Assembly (NCBI RefSeq): GCF_000376565.1
Contig: NZ_BARG01000014.1
Coordinates: 124,001-188,000, forward strand
Direction of reading: 5' to 3'
Length of the DNA stretch: 64,000 bases
Source: Streptomyces hokutonensis
Lineage (GTDB): Bacteria; Actinomycetota; Actinomycetes; Streptomycetales; Streptomycetaceae
Part shown: positions 1 to 9,072 of the stretch, piece by piece
How positions within the stretch are numbered: the first letter of the stretch is position 1
Layout of the letters: each line of letters begins with the position of its first letter
Program-made: the position numbers and the translations under genes
The notes under the pieces: generated by a model
Databases searched by the model: none
Told to the model about the DNA's origin: nothing
What the model saw: the letters and a program-made list of their open reading frames with translations, nothing else

Positions 1-236
1 TCCGTCTCGTCCAGGCGCAGGACGCGGGCGATCGCGTCGAGCACCGCGTCCGAGACGCTGGTCCCACGGCCCTGCTCCAGCCGGATGTAGTAGTCGACGC
101 TCACTCCGGCCAGTTGCGCGACCTCCTCGCGGCGCAGCCCGGGGACGCGGCGGCGCCCGTACGAGGCCAGCCCCACCTCCTCGGGCTGGATGCGAGCGCG
201 GCGTGAGCGCAGGAAGTCTCCGATGTCCCCGTCCAT
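1..236 (-). CDS. XRE/MmyB-like helix-turn-helix regulator, 3' truncated
   Basis: This is the N-terminal 78 residues of a DNA-binding regulator that runs off the left edge. The visible part reads GDFLRSRRARI, then VPGLRREEVAQLAGVS and YYIRLEQGR, the hallmark of Streptomyces MmyB-like XRE regulators: an HTH domain that in full-length members is followed by a PAS-like ligand-binding domain. It is divergent from the SDR dehydrogenase gene. This arrangement is very common for the family, and the regulator usually controls the neighbouring oxidoreductase. The ATG at 236 opens the conserved MDGDIGDFL start. The effector is unknown because the sensory half lies outside the window. Confidence 0.85.
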   Translation of the reverse strand, partial: MDGDIGDFLRSRRARIQPEEVGLASYGRRRVPGLRREEVAQLAGVSVDYYIRLEQGRGTSVSDAVLDAIARVLRLDET

Positions 237-283
237 GGGTTCGATGGTAGGCCGGTCGCCGTTTTCCAACCTGGTACTGGCAG

Positions 284-308
284 ACCCAGGAAAAACGCAT
301 CCCTGGGT
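284..308. promoter_or_regulatory. Inverted repeat between divergent regulator and SDR gene
   Basis: ACCCAGG and CCTGGGT form perfect 7-bp arms with an 11-bp spacer, about 80 bp upstream of the SDR start and 50 bp upstream of the regulator start. Its position fits an operator shared by both genes. This is inference from symmetry and position only. Confidence 0.4.
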
Positions 309-385
309 AGGGTCCGCCGGTCGGCGCACGGTGGTGGACGTCGCCGGGGAAGTGCCCCGGCGGTCCATCCACCGAGGAGCACCTC

Positions 386-1147
386 ATGTCGTACGAGAAT
401 CTGGCCGGCCGTACCGCCGTCGTCACCGGGGCCGCCAGCGGGATCGGGCAGGCGATCGCCGTTCAACTGGCCGCGAACGGGGCGCGGGTGGCGCTGCTGG
501 CCCGGCGCGGGGAACGGCTGGACGCCCTTGCCGGGAAGATCCGGGCCGACGGGGGACAGGCCCTCGCCGTCGTCGCCGATGTCACCGACGACGCGTCCGT
601 GGAGGCCGCCGCCGAGCGGGTGCACGAGACGTTCGGGGCCGTCGACCTGGTCGTCAACGCCGCCGGTGTCATGCTGCCGCACGCCGTCGACGACGGGCGG
701 ATCGACGAGTGGCGGCGGATGCTCGACACCAACGTGACCGGGGTGCTCCGTGTCATCCGCGCCTTCACCGGGGACCTGGTGGCCGCGGCGGGGGAGGGGC
801 GTAGCGCGGACCTGGTCAACATCTCGTCCGTCGGCGCGCACATCACGTTCCCGACCTACGCGGTGTACGGCGCGACCAAGGCCGCCGTCACCTATCTCTC
901 CCAGTCGCTGCGCACCGAGCTCGGACCCCGTGACGTACGGGTCACCAACATCGAACCGGGCCTGACCGACACCGAGTTGGGGACCCACCTCGGCAGCGAG
1001 GAGATGACCCGCCAACTGGACGAGATGTTCGGCGCGTTGGGCGGACTGTCCGCCGAGGAGGTCGCCGATGTCGTGGCCTACGCGGCGAGCCGTGCCCGGC
1101 ACGTCAACCTGCGGCAGATCATGGTGCTGCCCACCCGCCAGGCGTGA
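386..1147 (+). CDS. SDR family NAD(P)-dependent oxidoreductase
   Basis: A 253-residue classical short-chain dehydrogenase, the usual family length. The nucleotide-binding loop TGAASGIG lies near residue 16, a VNAAG motif near residue 90, the active-site serine in NISSVGA, and the catalytic pair in Y161-GAT-K165. The class oxidises or reduces small alcohols and ketones; the substrate cannot be read from the sequence. An AGGAG-like ribosome-binding site precedes the ATG. The divergent XRE regulator is the likely controller. The product should be soluble and cytoplasmic. Confidence 0.9.
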   Translation: MSYENLAGRTAVVTGAASGIGQAIAVQLAANGARVALLARRGERLDALAGKIRADGGQALAVVADVTDDASVEAAAERVHETFGAVDLVVNAAGVMLPHAVDDGRIDEWRRMLDTNVTGVLRVIRAFTGDLVAAAGEGRSADLVNISSVGAHITFPTYAVYGATKAAVTYLSQSLRTELGPRDVRVTNIEPGLTDTELGTHLGSEEMTRQLDEMFGALGGLSAEEVADVVAYAASRARHVNLRQIMVLPTRQA

Positions 1148-1156
1148 CCGGGCAGT

Positions 1157-1594
1157 TCAGTCCTCCCACTCGCTGTCCTGCGAGGGCTTCCCGCGCCGCC
1201 CGCCGAACAGTCCCGGGTTGGTGCGGGCCGCCTGGACGGCGTTGACGCCGACGATGCCGGCCCAGGCCACCAGGAGCCCGGGGAGGTGGGCGATGCCGCC
1301 GCCGATCGCGGAGAGCGGGATCGCCAGCACCATCGAGACGATGCCGAAGCCGAAGCGCTCGCCCCAGGAGTCGGTCGGCTTCGGACTCCGCGAGCCGCGG
1401 GCCACCACCATCTGCTGCTCGGCCATCTGCCGGCGCACCCGGCGCTCCACCGCCCCGTCGATGCGCTGGTCGACCTTCTCCAGGAACGAGTCGACCAGCG
1501 CCGACTCGTACTCGTCGCCCAGCTCCCTGCGCGCCTGCAGGGTGGCGTTGAGTTCCTTCTTGAGTTCGGCGTCGTGCGAGTCCATTCCCGTCAT
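1157..1594 (-). CDS. Small integral membrane protein of unknown function
   Basis: The product has about 145 residues. The N-terminal half is charged and helical (DAELKKELNATLQARRELG, then a likely coiled coil to about residue 70). Two hydrophobic segments follow (FGFGIVSMVLAIPLSAIGG and LPGLLVAWAGIVGVN), and the tail is acidic. I do not recognise a characterised domain. The ATG at 1594 is preferred because a TAATCT hexamer lies about 10 nt upstream and there is no ribosome-binding site, which suggests a leaderless start; the ATG at 1585 is the alternative. It lies 10 nt downstream of the SulP gene, so cotranscription is also possible. Confidence 0.7.
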   Translation of the reverse strand: MTGMDSHDAELKKELNATLQARRELGDEYESALVDSFLEKVDQRIDGAVERRVRRQMAEQQMVVARGSRSPKPTDSWGERFGFGIVSMVLAIPLSAIGGGIAHLPGLLVAWAGIVGVNAVQAARTNPGLFGGRRGKPSQDSEWED

Positions 1595-1604
1595 GCGACT
1601 CAGA

Positions 1605-3203
1605 TTAGGGAGCGGTCGCGCCCGCTGCACTGGGGATAGCCCCCCTGTTCGGATTCGGGTTCACCGGGAGTACCCCGAGCGACTCCAGCACCCGGTGGTG
1701 GGCGTGCTCGACGCCCGTGATGCGGACCTCGATCCCCCGGTCGCGCAGCTCGCCCACCGCCTCCTTCAGCGCCAGCGCGCCCGTCGCGTCGACCGCCGTC
1801 AGCCCGGAGAGTCGTAGGTCTACGGCCGTCACATCGCGCACGTCCGCCAGGCTGCGGCGGAAGCGGTGGGCGGCGGCGAAGAGGAGCGGGCCCTCGAAGC
1901 GGTACGTCACCGTGCCGGCGGCGGTGTCGGGGAGTTCGGCCGGGATCAGGCTCGTGCCCCGCGTCGCTGCGCGCAGGGCCAGCAGGACCGAGACGCCCAG
2001 GCCGATCAGGACCGCGCGCACCAGGTCGAGGGCGAGGGTGCCGGCCGCCGTGAGGACCAGGACCAGGGCGTCGCCGTGCGTGGAGCGGGCCATCGCGCGG
2101 ACCGCGTCGGTCTCCACCATGCGGACCGCCGTCGCCAGAAGCACTCCGGCCAGGGCGGACAGGGGGATACGGCCCACCAGCGGGGCCGCGACCGCCACGA
2201 TCCCGGCGAGGATCACGGCGTGCGCGAGCGCGGCCAGGCGGGAGGTGGCGCCGGTGCGGACGTTGACCGCCGTACGCGCGATCGCGCCCGTCGCCGGGAC
2301 GCCGCCGAAGAGCGGGGCCGCGAGGTTGCCGATGCCCTGGCCGAAGAGTTCCTTGCCGGGGTCGTGGCGCTCGCCCGGGCGCATCGCGTCCGCGACGGAG
2401 GCGGAGAGGAGGGATTCCAGGGCGGCCAGTGCCGCCACCGCTGCCGCCGGGAGGAGGAGGGTCTGGATTCGGGACACGTCGAGGAAGGCGAGGGAGGGCG
2501 CCGGGAGCGAGGACGGGAGGCTGCCGAGGCGGGTCACGTGCAGGTGCAGGGCCTCGGCCACGACCGTCGCCACGCCGACTGCCGCCAGGGAGAAGGGAAT
2601 TGTGGGCTTCCAGCGCGCTCCGGCCAGCATCAGCGCGGCCGAGCCCAGGGCGAGGAGGAGGGCCGCCCAGTGCGGGGTCGCGTCGAACTCCTCGGCCGCG
2701 CGGGCCGCCACCACCGCCACCTGGTCACCGGCCGGGGTGGGCACGCCCAGCGCCGACGGGACCTGCTGGAGGCCGATCACACACGCGATGCCGATGGTGA
2801 AACCGGCGATCACGGGTGCGGGGACGTAGGCCATCGCCGTTCCGGCGCGGGCGAAGGCGAGCGCGAGGAGCATGAGGCCGGAGATCAGCCCGACCGTGAG
2901 GACGCCGTTCGCGCCGTACTCGTGGACGATCGGGACGAGGACGACCGTCATCGCGCCGGTCGGGCCGCTGACCTGGCGCGCGGAGCCGCCGAACAGCGCG
3001 GCGAGCGAGCCCGCGACGATCGCGGTGATCAGACCGGAGGCCGCGCCGAGACCGGACGTCACCCCGAAGCCGAGGGCGAGCGGGAGTGCCACGACGGCGA
3101 CCGTGAGGCCGCAGAGCAGGTCGCGGCGCGGGGCGCGGGTCATCGTACGGAAGTCGGCGGGGGAGGGCAGGACGGAGAGCACGCCGTTCATGGGCATGGG
3201 CAT
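1605..3203 (-). CDS. SulP/SLC26-family anion transporter with STAS domain
   Basis: A 532-residue membrane transporter. The long hydrophobic region starts with ALPLALGFGVTSG, has many transmembrane helices to about residue 420, and contains the SulP signature region (GQGIGNLAAPLFGGVPATGA). The C-terminal 100 residues form a STAS domain (VTAVDLRLSGLTAVDATGAL). Family members carry sulfate, bicarbonate, dicarboxylates or other anions. The gene lies 27 nt downstream of a carbonic anhydrase on the same strand. That pairing favours bicarbonate as substrate, but this is inferred from context. Three closely spaced in-frame ATGs (3203, 3197, 3191) make the exact start uncertain. Confidence 0.9.
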   Translation of the reverse strand: MPMPMNGVLSVLPSPADFRTMTRAPRRDLLCGLTVAVVALPLALGFGVTSGLGAASGLITAIVAGSLAALFGGSARQVSGPTGAMTVVLVPIVHEYGANGVLTVGLISGLMLLALAFARAGTAMAYVPAPVIAGFTIGIACVIGLQQVPSALGVPTPAGDQVAVVAARAAEEFDATPHWAALLLALGSAALMLAGARWKPTIPFSLAAVGVATVVAEALHLHVTRLGSLPSSLPAPSLAFLDVSRIQTLLLPAAAVAALAALESLLSASVADAMRPGERHDPGKELFGQGIGNLAAPLFGGVPATGAIARTAVNVRTGATSRLAALAHAVILAGIVAVAAPLVGRIPLSALAGVLLATAVRMVETDAVRAMARSTHGDALVLVLTAAGTLALDLVRAVLIGLGVSVLLALRAATRGTSLIPAELPDTAAGTVTYRFEGPLLFAAAHRFRRSLADVRDVTAVDLRLSGLTAVDATGALALKEAVGELRDRGIEVRITGVEHAHHRVLESLGVLPVNPNPNRGAIPSAAGATAP

Positions 3204-3230
3204 GAGCTTCTTCGCGTGGGGGGAAGGGGG

Positions 3231-3896
3231 TTACGGCAGCAGGGACACGAGGCCCGTGTCCAGGTCGAAGCGGGCCGCGACGACCTGTGCGGAGGTGAAG
3301 GCGGGGTCGGCGCGGATCGCGTCCCTGACCCAGGCCGTGTGGGCGGTCATCGTGTGCTCGGCCCAGTCGCCGGGCAGCGCCCGGGTGCGCCGCGCGGCCG
3401 GGGCGATCTCGTCGACGAGGAGCGCGAGATGGCCGGGGACGGGCGCGCCGGTCTCCAGGTGCGCGAGGGTCGCCGCCACCGCCCCGCAGCGCTCGTGGCC
3501 GAGCACCAGCACGAGCGGGATGCGCAGTTCCTCGACGCCGTACTGGATGGACGCGAGCACCGCCTCGTCCAGGACCTCGCCCGCCGTCCTTATGCACAGC
3601 AGGTCGCCGAGGCCCTGGTCGAAGACCAGCTCGGGCGGCACCCGGGAGTCGACGCAGCCGACGATCACCGCGAACGGGTGCTGGGCGGTGGCCAGTTGAT
3701 GACGCAGCGGGCGGCTCTCGTCGGGGTGGCGGGAGTGGCCGGACGCGTAACGGCGGTTGCCGTCGAGGAGTTCGGCGAGGGCCGCGGGTGCGGTGGTCGG
3801 GTGGGGGTGGGTGCCGACGGCGGTGGCGGTCGTGGGGGCGGTGGCCAGCGCGCCGACGGCGGTGGCCGTCAGAAAGGCCCTGCGGTTCGAGGCCAT
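3231..3896 (-). CDS. Exported beta-class carbonic anhydrase
   Basis: A 221-residue enzyme interconverting CO2 and bicarbonate. Zinc ligands and dyad are visible: C81 and D83-R85 in CVDSR, H134 and C137 in LGHERCG. The N terminus (SNRRAFLTATAVGALA) has a twin-arginine pattern and a hydrophobic stretch ending at ATA, so the folded metalloenzyme is probably exported by the Tat system. It is immediately upstream of the SulP transporter and probably cotranscribed. Extracytoplasmic hydration of CO2 beside an anion carrier would feed bicarbonate uptake. The enzyme class is certain; the joint role is inference. Confidence 0.9.
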   Translation of the reverse strand: MASNRRAFLTATAVGALATAPTTATAVGTHPHPTTAPAALAELLDGNRRYASGHSRHPDESRPLRHQLATAQHPFAVIVGCVDSRVPPELVFDQGLGDLLCIRTAGEVLDEAVLASIQYGVEELRIPLVLVLGHERCGAVAATLAHLETGAPVPGHLALLVDEIAPAARRTRALPGDWAEHTMTAHTAWVRDAIRADPAFTSAQVVAARFDLDTGLVSLLP

Positions 3897-4005
3897 GCGG
3901 TTCCTCAGGTGGTGAGCGTGAACTCACCCTACGCATGCGATCAGTTACCGATAGTGCCGATTTAACGACACTTGACTGATCCCTCGTCAGATCATCGACG
4001 CGCCA

Positions 4006-4941
4006 TTACTTCGTGATGCCGTGCTGCTTCGCGTACGCGTTCGCCACGTCCTCCGGGTCCTTCTTGTCCTTGTCCACCTGGCGGTTCAGCTCGGTGAGTT
4101 GGGCCGTGGTGAGCAGATTGCCGAGGCTCGCGAGCGCCTTGCGGACCGTGGGGTCGGCGACCCGGTCGGCGATGAGCGGGACGATGTGCTGACTGGGGAT
4201 CAGGGTCTTGGGGTCGGTCAGGACGACCCAGTCGTTGGCCTTGATGTCGGTGTCGGTGGTGAACAGGTTCGCCACGTCCACATCGCCCTTCTTCAGCGCG
4301 CCCTTCACCAACGGGCCATCGGAATCAAGGGACTTGAACTCCTTGAACTCCACGCCGTAGACGTCCTTCAGTCCTACGACGCCCACCTGACGGGTCTTCA
4401 CCTCGGCGGAGGCGCCCAGCGTCAGCTTGCCGTTGTGCTTCGCGAGGTCGGCCAGCGTGGCGAGGCCGTACTTCCTGGCGGTCTCGCGGGTGACGACGAA
4501 GCAGTCCGCGTCCTCGGCGATGCCGTAGGGCAGGACCTGGAGGCCGGAGGGGAGGGCGAGGGTGAGGGCGTTCTGCATCTCGCCCGCCTCCGCGACCTTG
4601 GACTTGGGCTGGAGGTAGGTGAGCAGGGAGCCCTGGTACTCGGGGAGGAGGTCGATGTCGCCGCTCTTGAGGGCGGGGAAGACGATCTCGCGGGTGCCGA
4701 GGTTGGGGCGGACCTTGACCTTCACGCCGGCCGCTTCGAGGGCGGCGGCGTAGAGGTAGCCGAGGACCTGGTTCTCGGTGAAGTTGGCGGTGCCGATGGT
4801 CACGCCGTTCTTGCTGGAGCCGCTGCCACCGCCGGCGGAGCCCCCGCCGTCGAGCGAGGTGACGCCGCTCGAACAGGCGGAGAGGACGGGGACGGCGACG
4901 GCTGTTCCGGCGAGGGCGCCGAGGAGGGTACGACGGTTCAT
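4006..4941 (-). CDS. OpuC/ProX-type substrate-binding lipoprotein
   Basis: A 311-residue periplasmic-type binding protein for a quaternary-amine ABC importer. The signal peptide contains an RRTLLGALAGTAVAVPV core and the lipobox LSAC, so it is lipid-anchored outside the membrane. The mature part opens with VTIGTANFTENQVLG, typical of the glycine betaine/choline/carnitine binders, and includes the DLLPEYQGSLL segment. Downstream lie two permeases and upstream (further along the strand) no competing system, so it is the receptor of this locus. Glycine betaine, choline or ectoine-like osmolytes are likely ligands. A dispersed hairpin repeat separates it from the permease upstream of it in transcription order. 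Confidence 0.9.
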   Translation of the reverse strand: MNRRTLLGALAGTAVAVPVLSACSSGVTSLDGGGSAGGGSGSSKNGVTIGTANFTENQVLGYLYAAALEAAGVKVKVRPNLGTREIVFPALKSGDIDLLPEYQGSLLTYLQPKSKVAEAGEMQNALTLALPSGLQVLPYGIAEDADCFVVTRETARKYGLATLADLAKHNGKLTLGASAEVKTRQVGVVGLKDVYGVEFKEFKSLDSDGPLVKGALKKGDVDVANLFTTDTDIKANDWVVLTDPKTLIPSQHIVPLIADRVADPTVRKALASLGNLLTTAQLTELNRQVDKDKKDPEDVANAYAKQHGITK

Positions 4942-4949
4942 TTCGGGTT

Positions 4950-5056
4950 CCTTCAGGTTCGGCGCGCCCCGAGGGGCGCGGGGCCGTGCCGATGTCCGGC
5001 TGCCGCCGGGTGGGCGCGACCAGCCACGACGAAGCCGCAGACGACAGACGGCACAG
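4950..5056. repeat. Dispersed Streptomyces intergenic repeat with hairpin
   Basis: A GC hairpin (CGCGCCCC, loop GA, GGGGCGCG at 4963-4980) is followed by GCGACCAGCCACGACG. The same hairpin and tail recur at 39411-39490, so this is a copy of a dispersed intergenic element. It separates the binding-protein gene from the permease genes and may dampen readthrough. Confidence 0.7.
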
Positions 5057-5728
5057 TCAGCGGAGCGCCGCCGTGCGGTGGCGGAAGAGGAAGCGCTGGA
5101 GGGCGGAGAGGCCCAGGTCGAGGACGATGGCGACGACGGCGACCAGCACCGCCCCGCCGAGCACCTGCACGAGGTCGCGCTGGGCGAGTCCGTCGAAGAC
5201 GAAGCGGCCGAGGCCGCCGAAGGAGACGTACGCGGCGACGGTGGCCGTGGAGACCACCTGGATGAGCGCGAGCCGCAGGCCGGTCATGATCAGGGGGAGC
5301 GCGAGCGGCAGCTCGACCTGGAACAGGACCTGGTGGCCGCGCATGCCCTGCCCGCGTGCCGCGTCCTTCACGTCCGGGTCCACGGCGGTCATCCCGGCGT
5401 AGGTGTTCGTCACGATCGACGGGACCGCGAGGGCGACCAGCGCGATGTACACCGGCCACATCGAGAGGCCGCTGGCCAGGAAGACCAGGACGACCAGACC
5501 GACGGTCGGCAGCGCGCGGCCGAAGGAGGCCAGGTTGATCGCGAGGAACGCGCCTTTGCCGGTGTGCCCGATCAGCAGGCCCAGCGGGAGGCCGATCACG
5601 GCCGCGATGAGGGTCGCCAGCAGCGAGTACTGGAGGTGCTCGGCGAGGCGGTGCGCGATGCCGTCCGTGCCGGCCCACTGGGAGCCGCTGGTCAGCCACT
5701 TGGCGAGGTTCTTGAAGAGTTCGTACAT
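5057..5728 (-). CDS. OpuCB/ProW-type ABC transporter permease
   Basis: A 223-residue inner-membrane permease of the binding-protein-dependent type. About six hydrophobic helices are visible, and the EAA-like cytoplasmic loop reads [24 protein letters not shown], which docks on the ATPase. The ATG at 5728 is chosen because it forms a TGATG stop-start overlap with the preceding permease. This coupling implies equal amounts of the two halves. Together with the next permease, the ATPase and the lipoprotein it forms a complete osmolyte importer. Confidence 0.88.
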   Translation of the reverse strand: MYELFKNLAKWLTSGSQWAGTDGIAHRLAEHLQYSLLATLIAAVIGLPLGLLIGHTGKGAFLAINLASFGRALPTVGLVVLVFLASGLSMWPVYIALVALAVPSIVTNTYAGMTAVDPDVKDAARGQGMRGHQVLFQVELPLALPLIMTGLRLALIQVVSTATVAAYVSFGGLGRFVFDGLAQRDLVQVLGGAVLVAVVAIVLDLGLSALQRFLFRHRTAALR

Positions 5729-6369
5729 CAGGCTCGCCGCCTCTTCCACGGGGTGAGTACGTACTGGAGGCCGACCAGGGCCGCGTCCGCGACCACCGCG
5801 AGCAGCAGGGTCAGGACCACGCCCACGATCACCGGCGTCGGGAAGTCACGCTGGAAGCCGTCGGTGAAGAGCTGGCCGAGACCGCCGTCACCGATGTAGG
5901 TCGCCACCGAGACGAGCGAGATGGACATGACGGTCGCGATGCGGACGCCCGCCATGATCACCGGGAGCGCGAGGGGGAGTTCGACGGTGAGGAGCGTGCG
6001 CAGGGGGCGCGTGCCCATCGCCTTCGCGGCCTCCTTCGTCTTCGCGGGGACCGAGTCGAGGCCCTCGACCGTGTTCCGCAGCAGCACGACCAGCGTGTAG
6101 ACCGTCAGGCCGATCACGGTGGTGGTGCGGGTCAGGCCGCTGATCGGCAGCAGGAGCACGAAGATCGCGATCGACGGGATCGTGAACAGCACGTTCGAGA
6201 GGCCGAGCAGGAAGCCCCGGAGCGGGCGGACCCGGTGGGCCACGACCGCCAGCGGGAGCGAGATCAGCAGGCCGAAGAAGACGGCGGTCATCGCGGCCTG
6301 GAGGTGCGAGAACGTGAGGCTGGTGAGGTCGTCGGTGTGGTCGCCTATCCACGACCAGTCGACGCTCAT
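5728..6369 (-). CDS. OpuCD/ProW-type ABC transporter permease
   Basis: A 213-residue permease paralogous to its downstream neighbour. The EAA loop is [24 protein letters not shown], and helices such as [16 protein letters not shown] are clear. Its start overlaps the stop of the ATPase gene by 4 nt (ATGA), and its stop overlaps the next permease start. The three genes are therefore translationally coupled. Osmolyte uptake is inferred from the binding protein and the ATPase. Confidence 0.88.
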   Translation of the reverse strand: MSVDWSWIGDHTDDLTSLTFSHLQAAMTAVFFGLLISLPLAVVAHRVRPLRGFLLGLSNVLFTIPSIAIFVLLLPISGLTRTTTVIGLTVYTLVVLLRNTVEGLDSVPAKTKEAAKAMGTRPLRTLLTVELPLALPVIMAGVRIATVMSISLVSVATYIGDGGLGQLFTDGFQRDFPTPVIVGVVLTLLLAVVADAALVGLQYVLTPWKRRRA

Positions 6370-7400
6370 GCCGCGATCCGTGCGTCGGCGTGCGCCTGGC
6401 CCGCGTGGGTGTGGATGTCGTCGCGGGACGAGACACCGGTGAGGACGCCGTCGGCGTCGACGCGGGCGATCAGGCCGGTGGGCGAGGCCACGGACTCGTC
6501 GAGCGCGGCCAGGAGCGAATCGCCGTCGCGGAGCGGTCGTACGGGGATCTCGGCGTCCTTGGCCGCCCAGTGGAGCGGCTTGCGGGCCTCGTCGAGTACG
6601 AGCGTCCAGGTGCCGCCCTCGGGGGCCGGGCCCTGCGGGACGTCCGCGAGGGTCTTCAGCGAGAGCAGCTTGAGGCCGCGCTCGGCGCCGAGGAAGTCGG
6701 CCACGAAGTCGTCGGCCGGGCGGGCGAGGAGTTCGGCGGGGGCCGCGCACTGGACGAGGTGGCCGCCGGTGCGGAAGATCGCGATGCGGTCGCCGAGCCG
6801 TACGGCCTCGTCGATGTCGTGCGTGACGAAGACGATGGTCTTGTTCAACTCCTTCTGGAGCCGCAGCAGTTCGTCCTGGAGCTGGGTGCGGACCACCGGG
6901 TCGACGGCGCCGAAGGGCTCGTCCATCAGGAGGACCGGCGGGTCGGCGGCGAGCGCGCGGGCCACGCCGACGCGCTGCTGCTGGCCGCCGGAGAGCTGGT
7001 GCGGGTACCGCTTGCCGGCGTCGGCGGCGAGACCGACCGTCTCCAGCAGCTCGGCCGCGCGGGCCCTGGCCTTCTTCCGGCCGTGGCCCAGGAGCAGCGG
7101 CACGGTGGCGATGTTGTCGAGGACCGTGCGGTGCGGGAAGAGCCCCGACTGCTGGATGACGTACCCGATGGAGCGGCGCAGTTCGGCGGCGTCCTGCTGG
7201 GTGACGTCCTTGCCGCCGACCTTGATGACGCCCGAGGTCGGGTCGATCATCCGGTTGATCATCCGAAGGGTGGTCGTCTTGCCGCAACCGGAGGAACCGA
7301 CCAGTACGGTGACCCCGCCTTCCGGCATCTCCAGGGAGAGGTCGTGAACTGCTGTCGTGCCGTTGGGGAAGCGCTTGTGGACCGCGTCGAACTGGATCAT
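6366..7400 (-). CDS. OpuCA/ProV-type ABC transporter ATPase with C-terminal CBS-like region
   Basis: A 344-residue ATPase. Walker A is GSSGCGKTT (residues about 36-44), the signature is [15 protein letters not shown], Walker B is [12 protein letters not shown], and the switch histidine is in FVTHDIDEA. After the nucleotide domain comes about 100 residues with a CBS-like pattern ([20 protein letters not shown]). In OpuA/OpuC relatives this region senses ionic strength. It is the first gene of the importer operon. The upstream 140-bp intergenic region is shared with the divergent lyase-like gene. Confidence 0.92.
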   Translation of the reverse strand: MIQFDAVHKRFPNGTTAVHDLSLEMPEGGVTVLVGSSGCGKTTTLRMINRMIDPTSGVIKVGGKDVTQQDAAELRRSIGYVIQQSGLFPHRTVLDNIATVPLLLGHGRKKARARAAELLETVGLAADAGKRYPHQLSGGQQQRVGVARALAADPPVLLMDEPFGAVDPVVRTQLQDELLRLQKELNKTIVFVTHDIDEAVRLGDRIAIFRTGGHLVQCAAPAELLARPADDFVADFLGAERGLKLLSLKTLADVPQGPAPEGGTWTLVLDEARKPLHWAAKDAEIPVRPLRDGDSLLAALDESVASPTGLIARVDADGVLTGVSSRDDIHTHAGQAHADARIAA

Positions 7401-7542
7401 GAGTTGTCCCTTGCCCGGCTGTATAACGTCATGCAGAGTTCTCGGTGTCTGAATAGTTTGTCAATGTCTCCGCGTTAATCCGAGGTAACGGATGCCCGGC
7501 AGGCAAGATCGAGTGTCCTGATTGAGGGGAGTTTGGGGCCTT

Positions 7543-9072
7543 ATGTCGTCTCGGATCGTGGACGCCGCCGATGCGATGGTGTCCGGGAGCTCCGACCTCG
7601 TCGTCCTGGACGGCGTCGGCTTCGGGGTCGCCGATGTCGTCCGGCTCGCCGACGGGGACGCCCGGCCGGTCCCCGGCACCGACGCGATGAAGCGCGCGAC
7701 CGAGTCCTGGGACGCGGCCCGCCAGATCGCCGCGACCGGCCGCGTCTACGGCCGCTCGACCGGCGTCGGCGCCAACCGGAACGAGGACGTGCCCACGGAG
7801 GCGGCGGCCGAGCACGGCCTGCGCCTGCTCCGCAGCCACGCCGGCGCGATCGGCGACGAACTCCCGGCCCGCGAGGTCCGCGCCATGCTTGCCGTCCGCG
7901 CCAACCAGCTGCTCGCGGGCGGCGCGGGGCTACGGCCGACGGTCGTCACCGCGCTGTGCGAGGCGCTGGAGAGCGGGGTGTACCCGGTCGTCAACGAGTT
8001 CGGCTCGGTGGGGACGGGGGACATCGCGGCGCTGGCCCAGGTGGGTCTTGCGTTGGCGGGGGAGCGGCCCTGGAGAGGTGCCGAACACGGTCTCTCCGGC
8101 GTTCCCGAACCCCAACCCCTCGACAACAACGACGCGTTGGCGCTCATCAGCAGCAACGCGCTCACCCTCGGGCAGTCCGCGCTCGCGCTGCACGAGTTGC
8201 GCGGGCTCATCGGGGCCACCCAGGTCGTCGGGGCGCTGTCACTGCTCGCCGTGGACGGTTCGCACGAGCCGTTCGCCGCGCCCGTGCACGCGGCCCGGCC
8301 GCACCGGGGGTCGACCGAAGTCGCCCGCCGGATGCGGGAGTTGATCGGTGCCGCCGACCGGCCCACCCCTCCGCTCGGGCGGATCCAGGACCCGTACGGC
8401 TTCCGGTGTCTGCCGCAGATCCACGGGCCCGCGCACGACGCGGCGGACGCGCTGGAGGAGGTCCTCGCGATCGAGATCAACGCGGCAGCCGAGAACCCCT
8501 TCATCTCCGCCGAGGACATGACCGCCTACCATCACGGCGGCTTCTACCAGGCCCAACTCGCCCTCGCCCTGGACCACTTCAGGCTCGCGCTCACCCAGGT
8601 GGCCCGGCTGTCGACGTCCCGGCTCTCCTCCCTCAACGAGCCCGCGTTCACCCGCCTCAAGCCCTTCCTCGCCGACAGCGAACCCGCCTCCTCCGGCGTG
8701 ATGATCCTGGAGTACGCCGCCGCGGCCGCCCTCGGCGATCTGCGCGCGTTCTCGGCTCCCGCCTCGCTCGGGCACGCTGTACTCTCCCGGGGCGTCGAGG
8801 AACAGGCCAGCTTCGCCTCGCTCGCCGCCCGTCAGACACTGCGCGCCTGCCGCGCGTACCGTCTCGTCGTCGGCTGCGAACTCGTCGCCGCCGTACGGGC
8901 GTTGCGCCAGCGCGACCTGCGGCCCGACCCGGAACTCCCGGTCGGCCGCGCGCTGGAGCTCGCCGAGGCGGTGCTCGACGAGGACCCGGCGGACCGGCCG
9001 CTCACGGACGATGTGACGGCGGCGGCCGGACTGCTGGACCGGTTCACCGAGATCTGGAGGGGGAACACGTGA
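7543..9072 (+). CDS. Histidine/aromatic ammonia-lyase family protein lacking the MIO triad
   Basis: A 509-residue HAL/PAL-superfamily protein. Normal members build the MIO electrophile from Ala-Ser-Gly in a GSVGASGDLAPL context. Here residues 154-160 read GSVGTGD, so the triad is absent and the loop is one residue shorter. Other landmarks survive: YGRSTGVGAN near residue 67, LLAGGAGLRP, QDPYGFRCLPQ and AAENPF. The flanking reading frame is clean, so a frame error is unlikely. It may be a lyase of another mechanism, a binding protein, or an inactive relative. It ends in a TGATG overlap with an RpiR regulator. It should not be taken as the HutH of the operon at 16.5 kb. Confidence 0.8.
   Translation: MSSRIVDAADAMVSGSSDLVVLDGVGFGVADVVRLADGDARPVPGTDAMKRATESWDAARQIAATGRVYGRSTGVGANRNEDVPTEAAAEHGLRLLRSHAGAIGDELPAREVRAMLAVRANQLLAGGAGLRPTVVTALCEALESGVYPVVNEFGSVGTGDIAALAQVGLALAGERPWRGAEHGLSGVPEPQPLDNNDALALISSNALTLGQSALALHELRGLIGATQVVGALSLLAVDGSHEPFAAPVHAARPHRGSTEVARRMRELIGAADRPTPPLGRIQDPYGFRCLPQIHGPAHDAADALEEVLAIEINAAAENPFISAEDMTAYHHGGFYQAQLALALDHFRLALTQVARLSTSRLSSLNEPAFTRLKPFLADSEPASSGVMILEYAAAAALGDLRAFSAPASLGHAVLSRGVEEQASFASLAARQTLRACRAYRLVVGCELVAAVRALRQRDLRPDPELPVGRALELAEAVLDEDPADRPLTDDVTAAAGLLDRFTEIWRGNT

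Noticed and set aside
1866..3965. A 699-codon plus-strand open frame
   Set aside because: Antisense to the SulP and carbonic anhydrase genes, with composition typical of a shadow frame (Gly/Arg/His-rich) and no motif.
7543..9072. Naming this gene hutH
   Set aside because: The MIO-forming triad is missing, and the gene is 9 kb from the hut operon with a different regulator.
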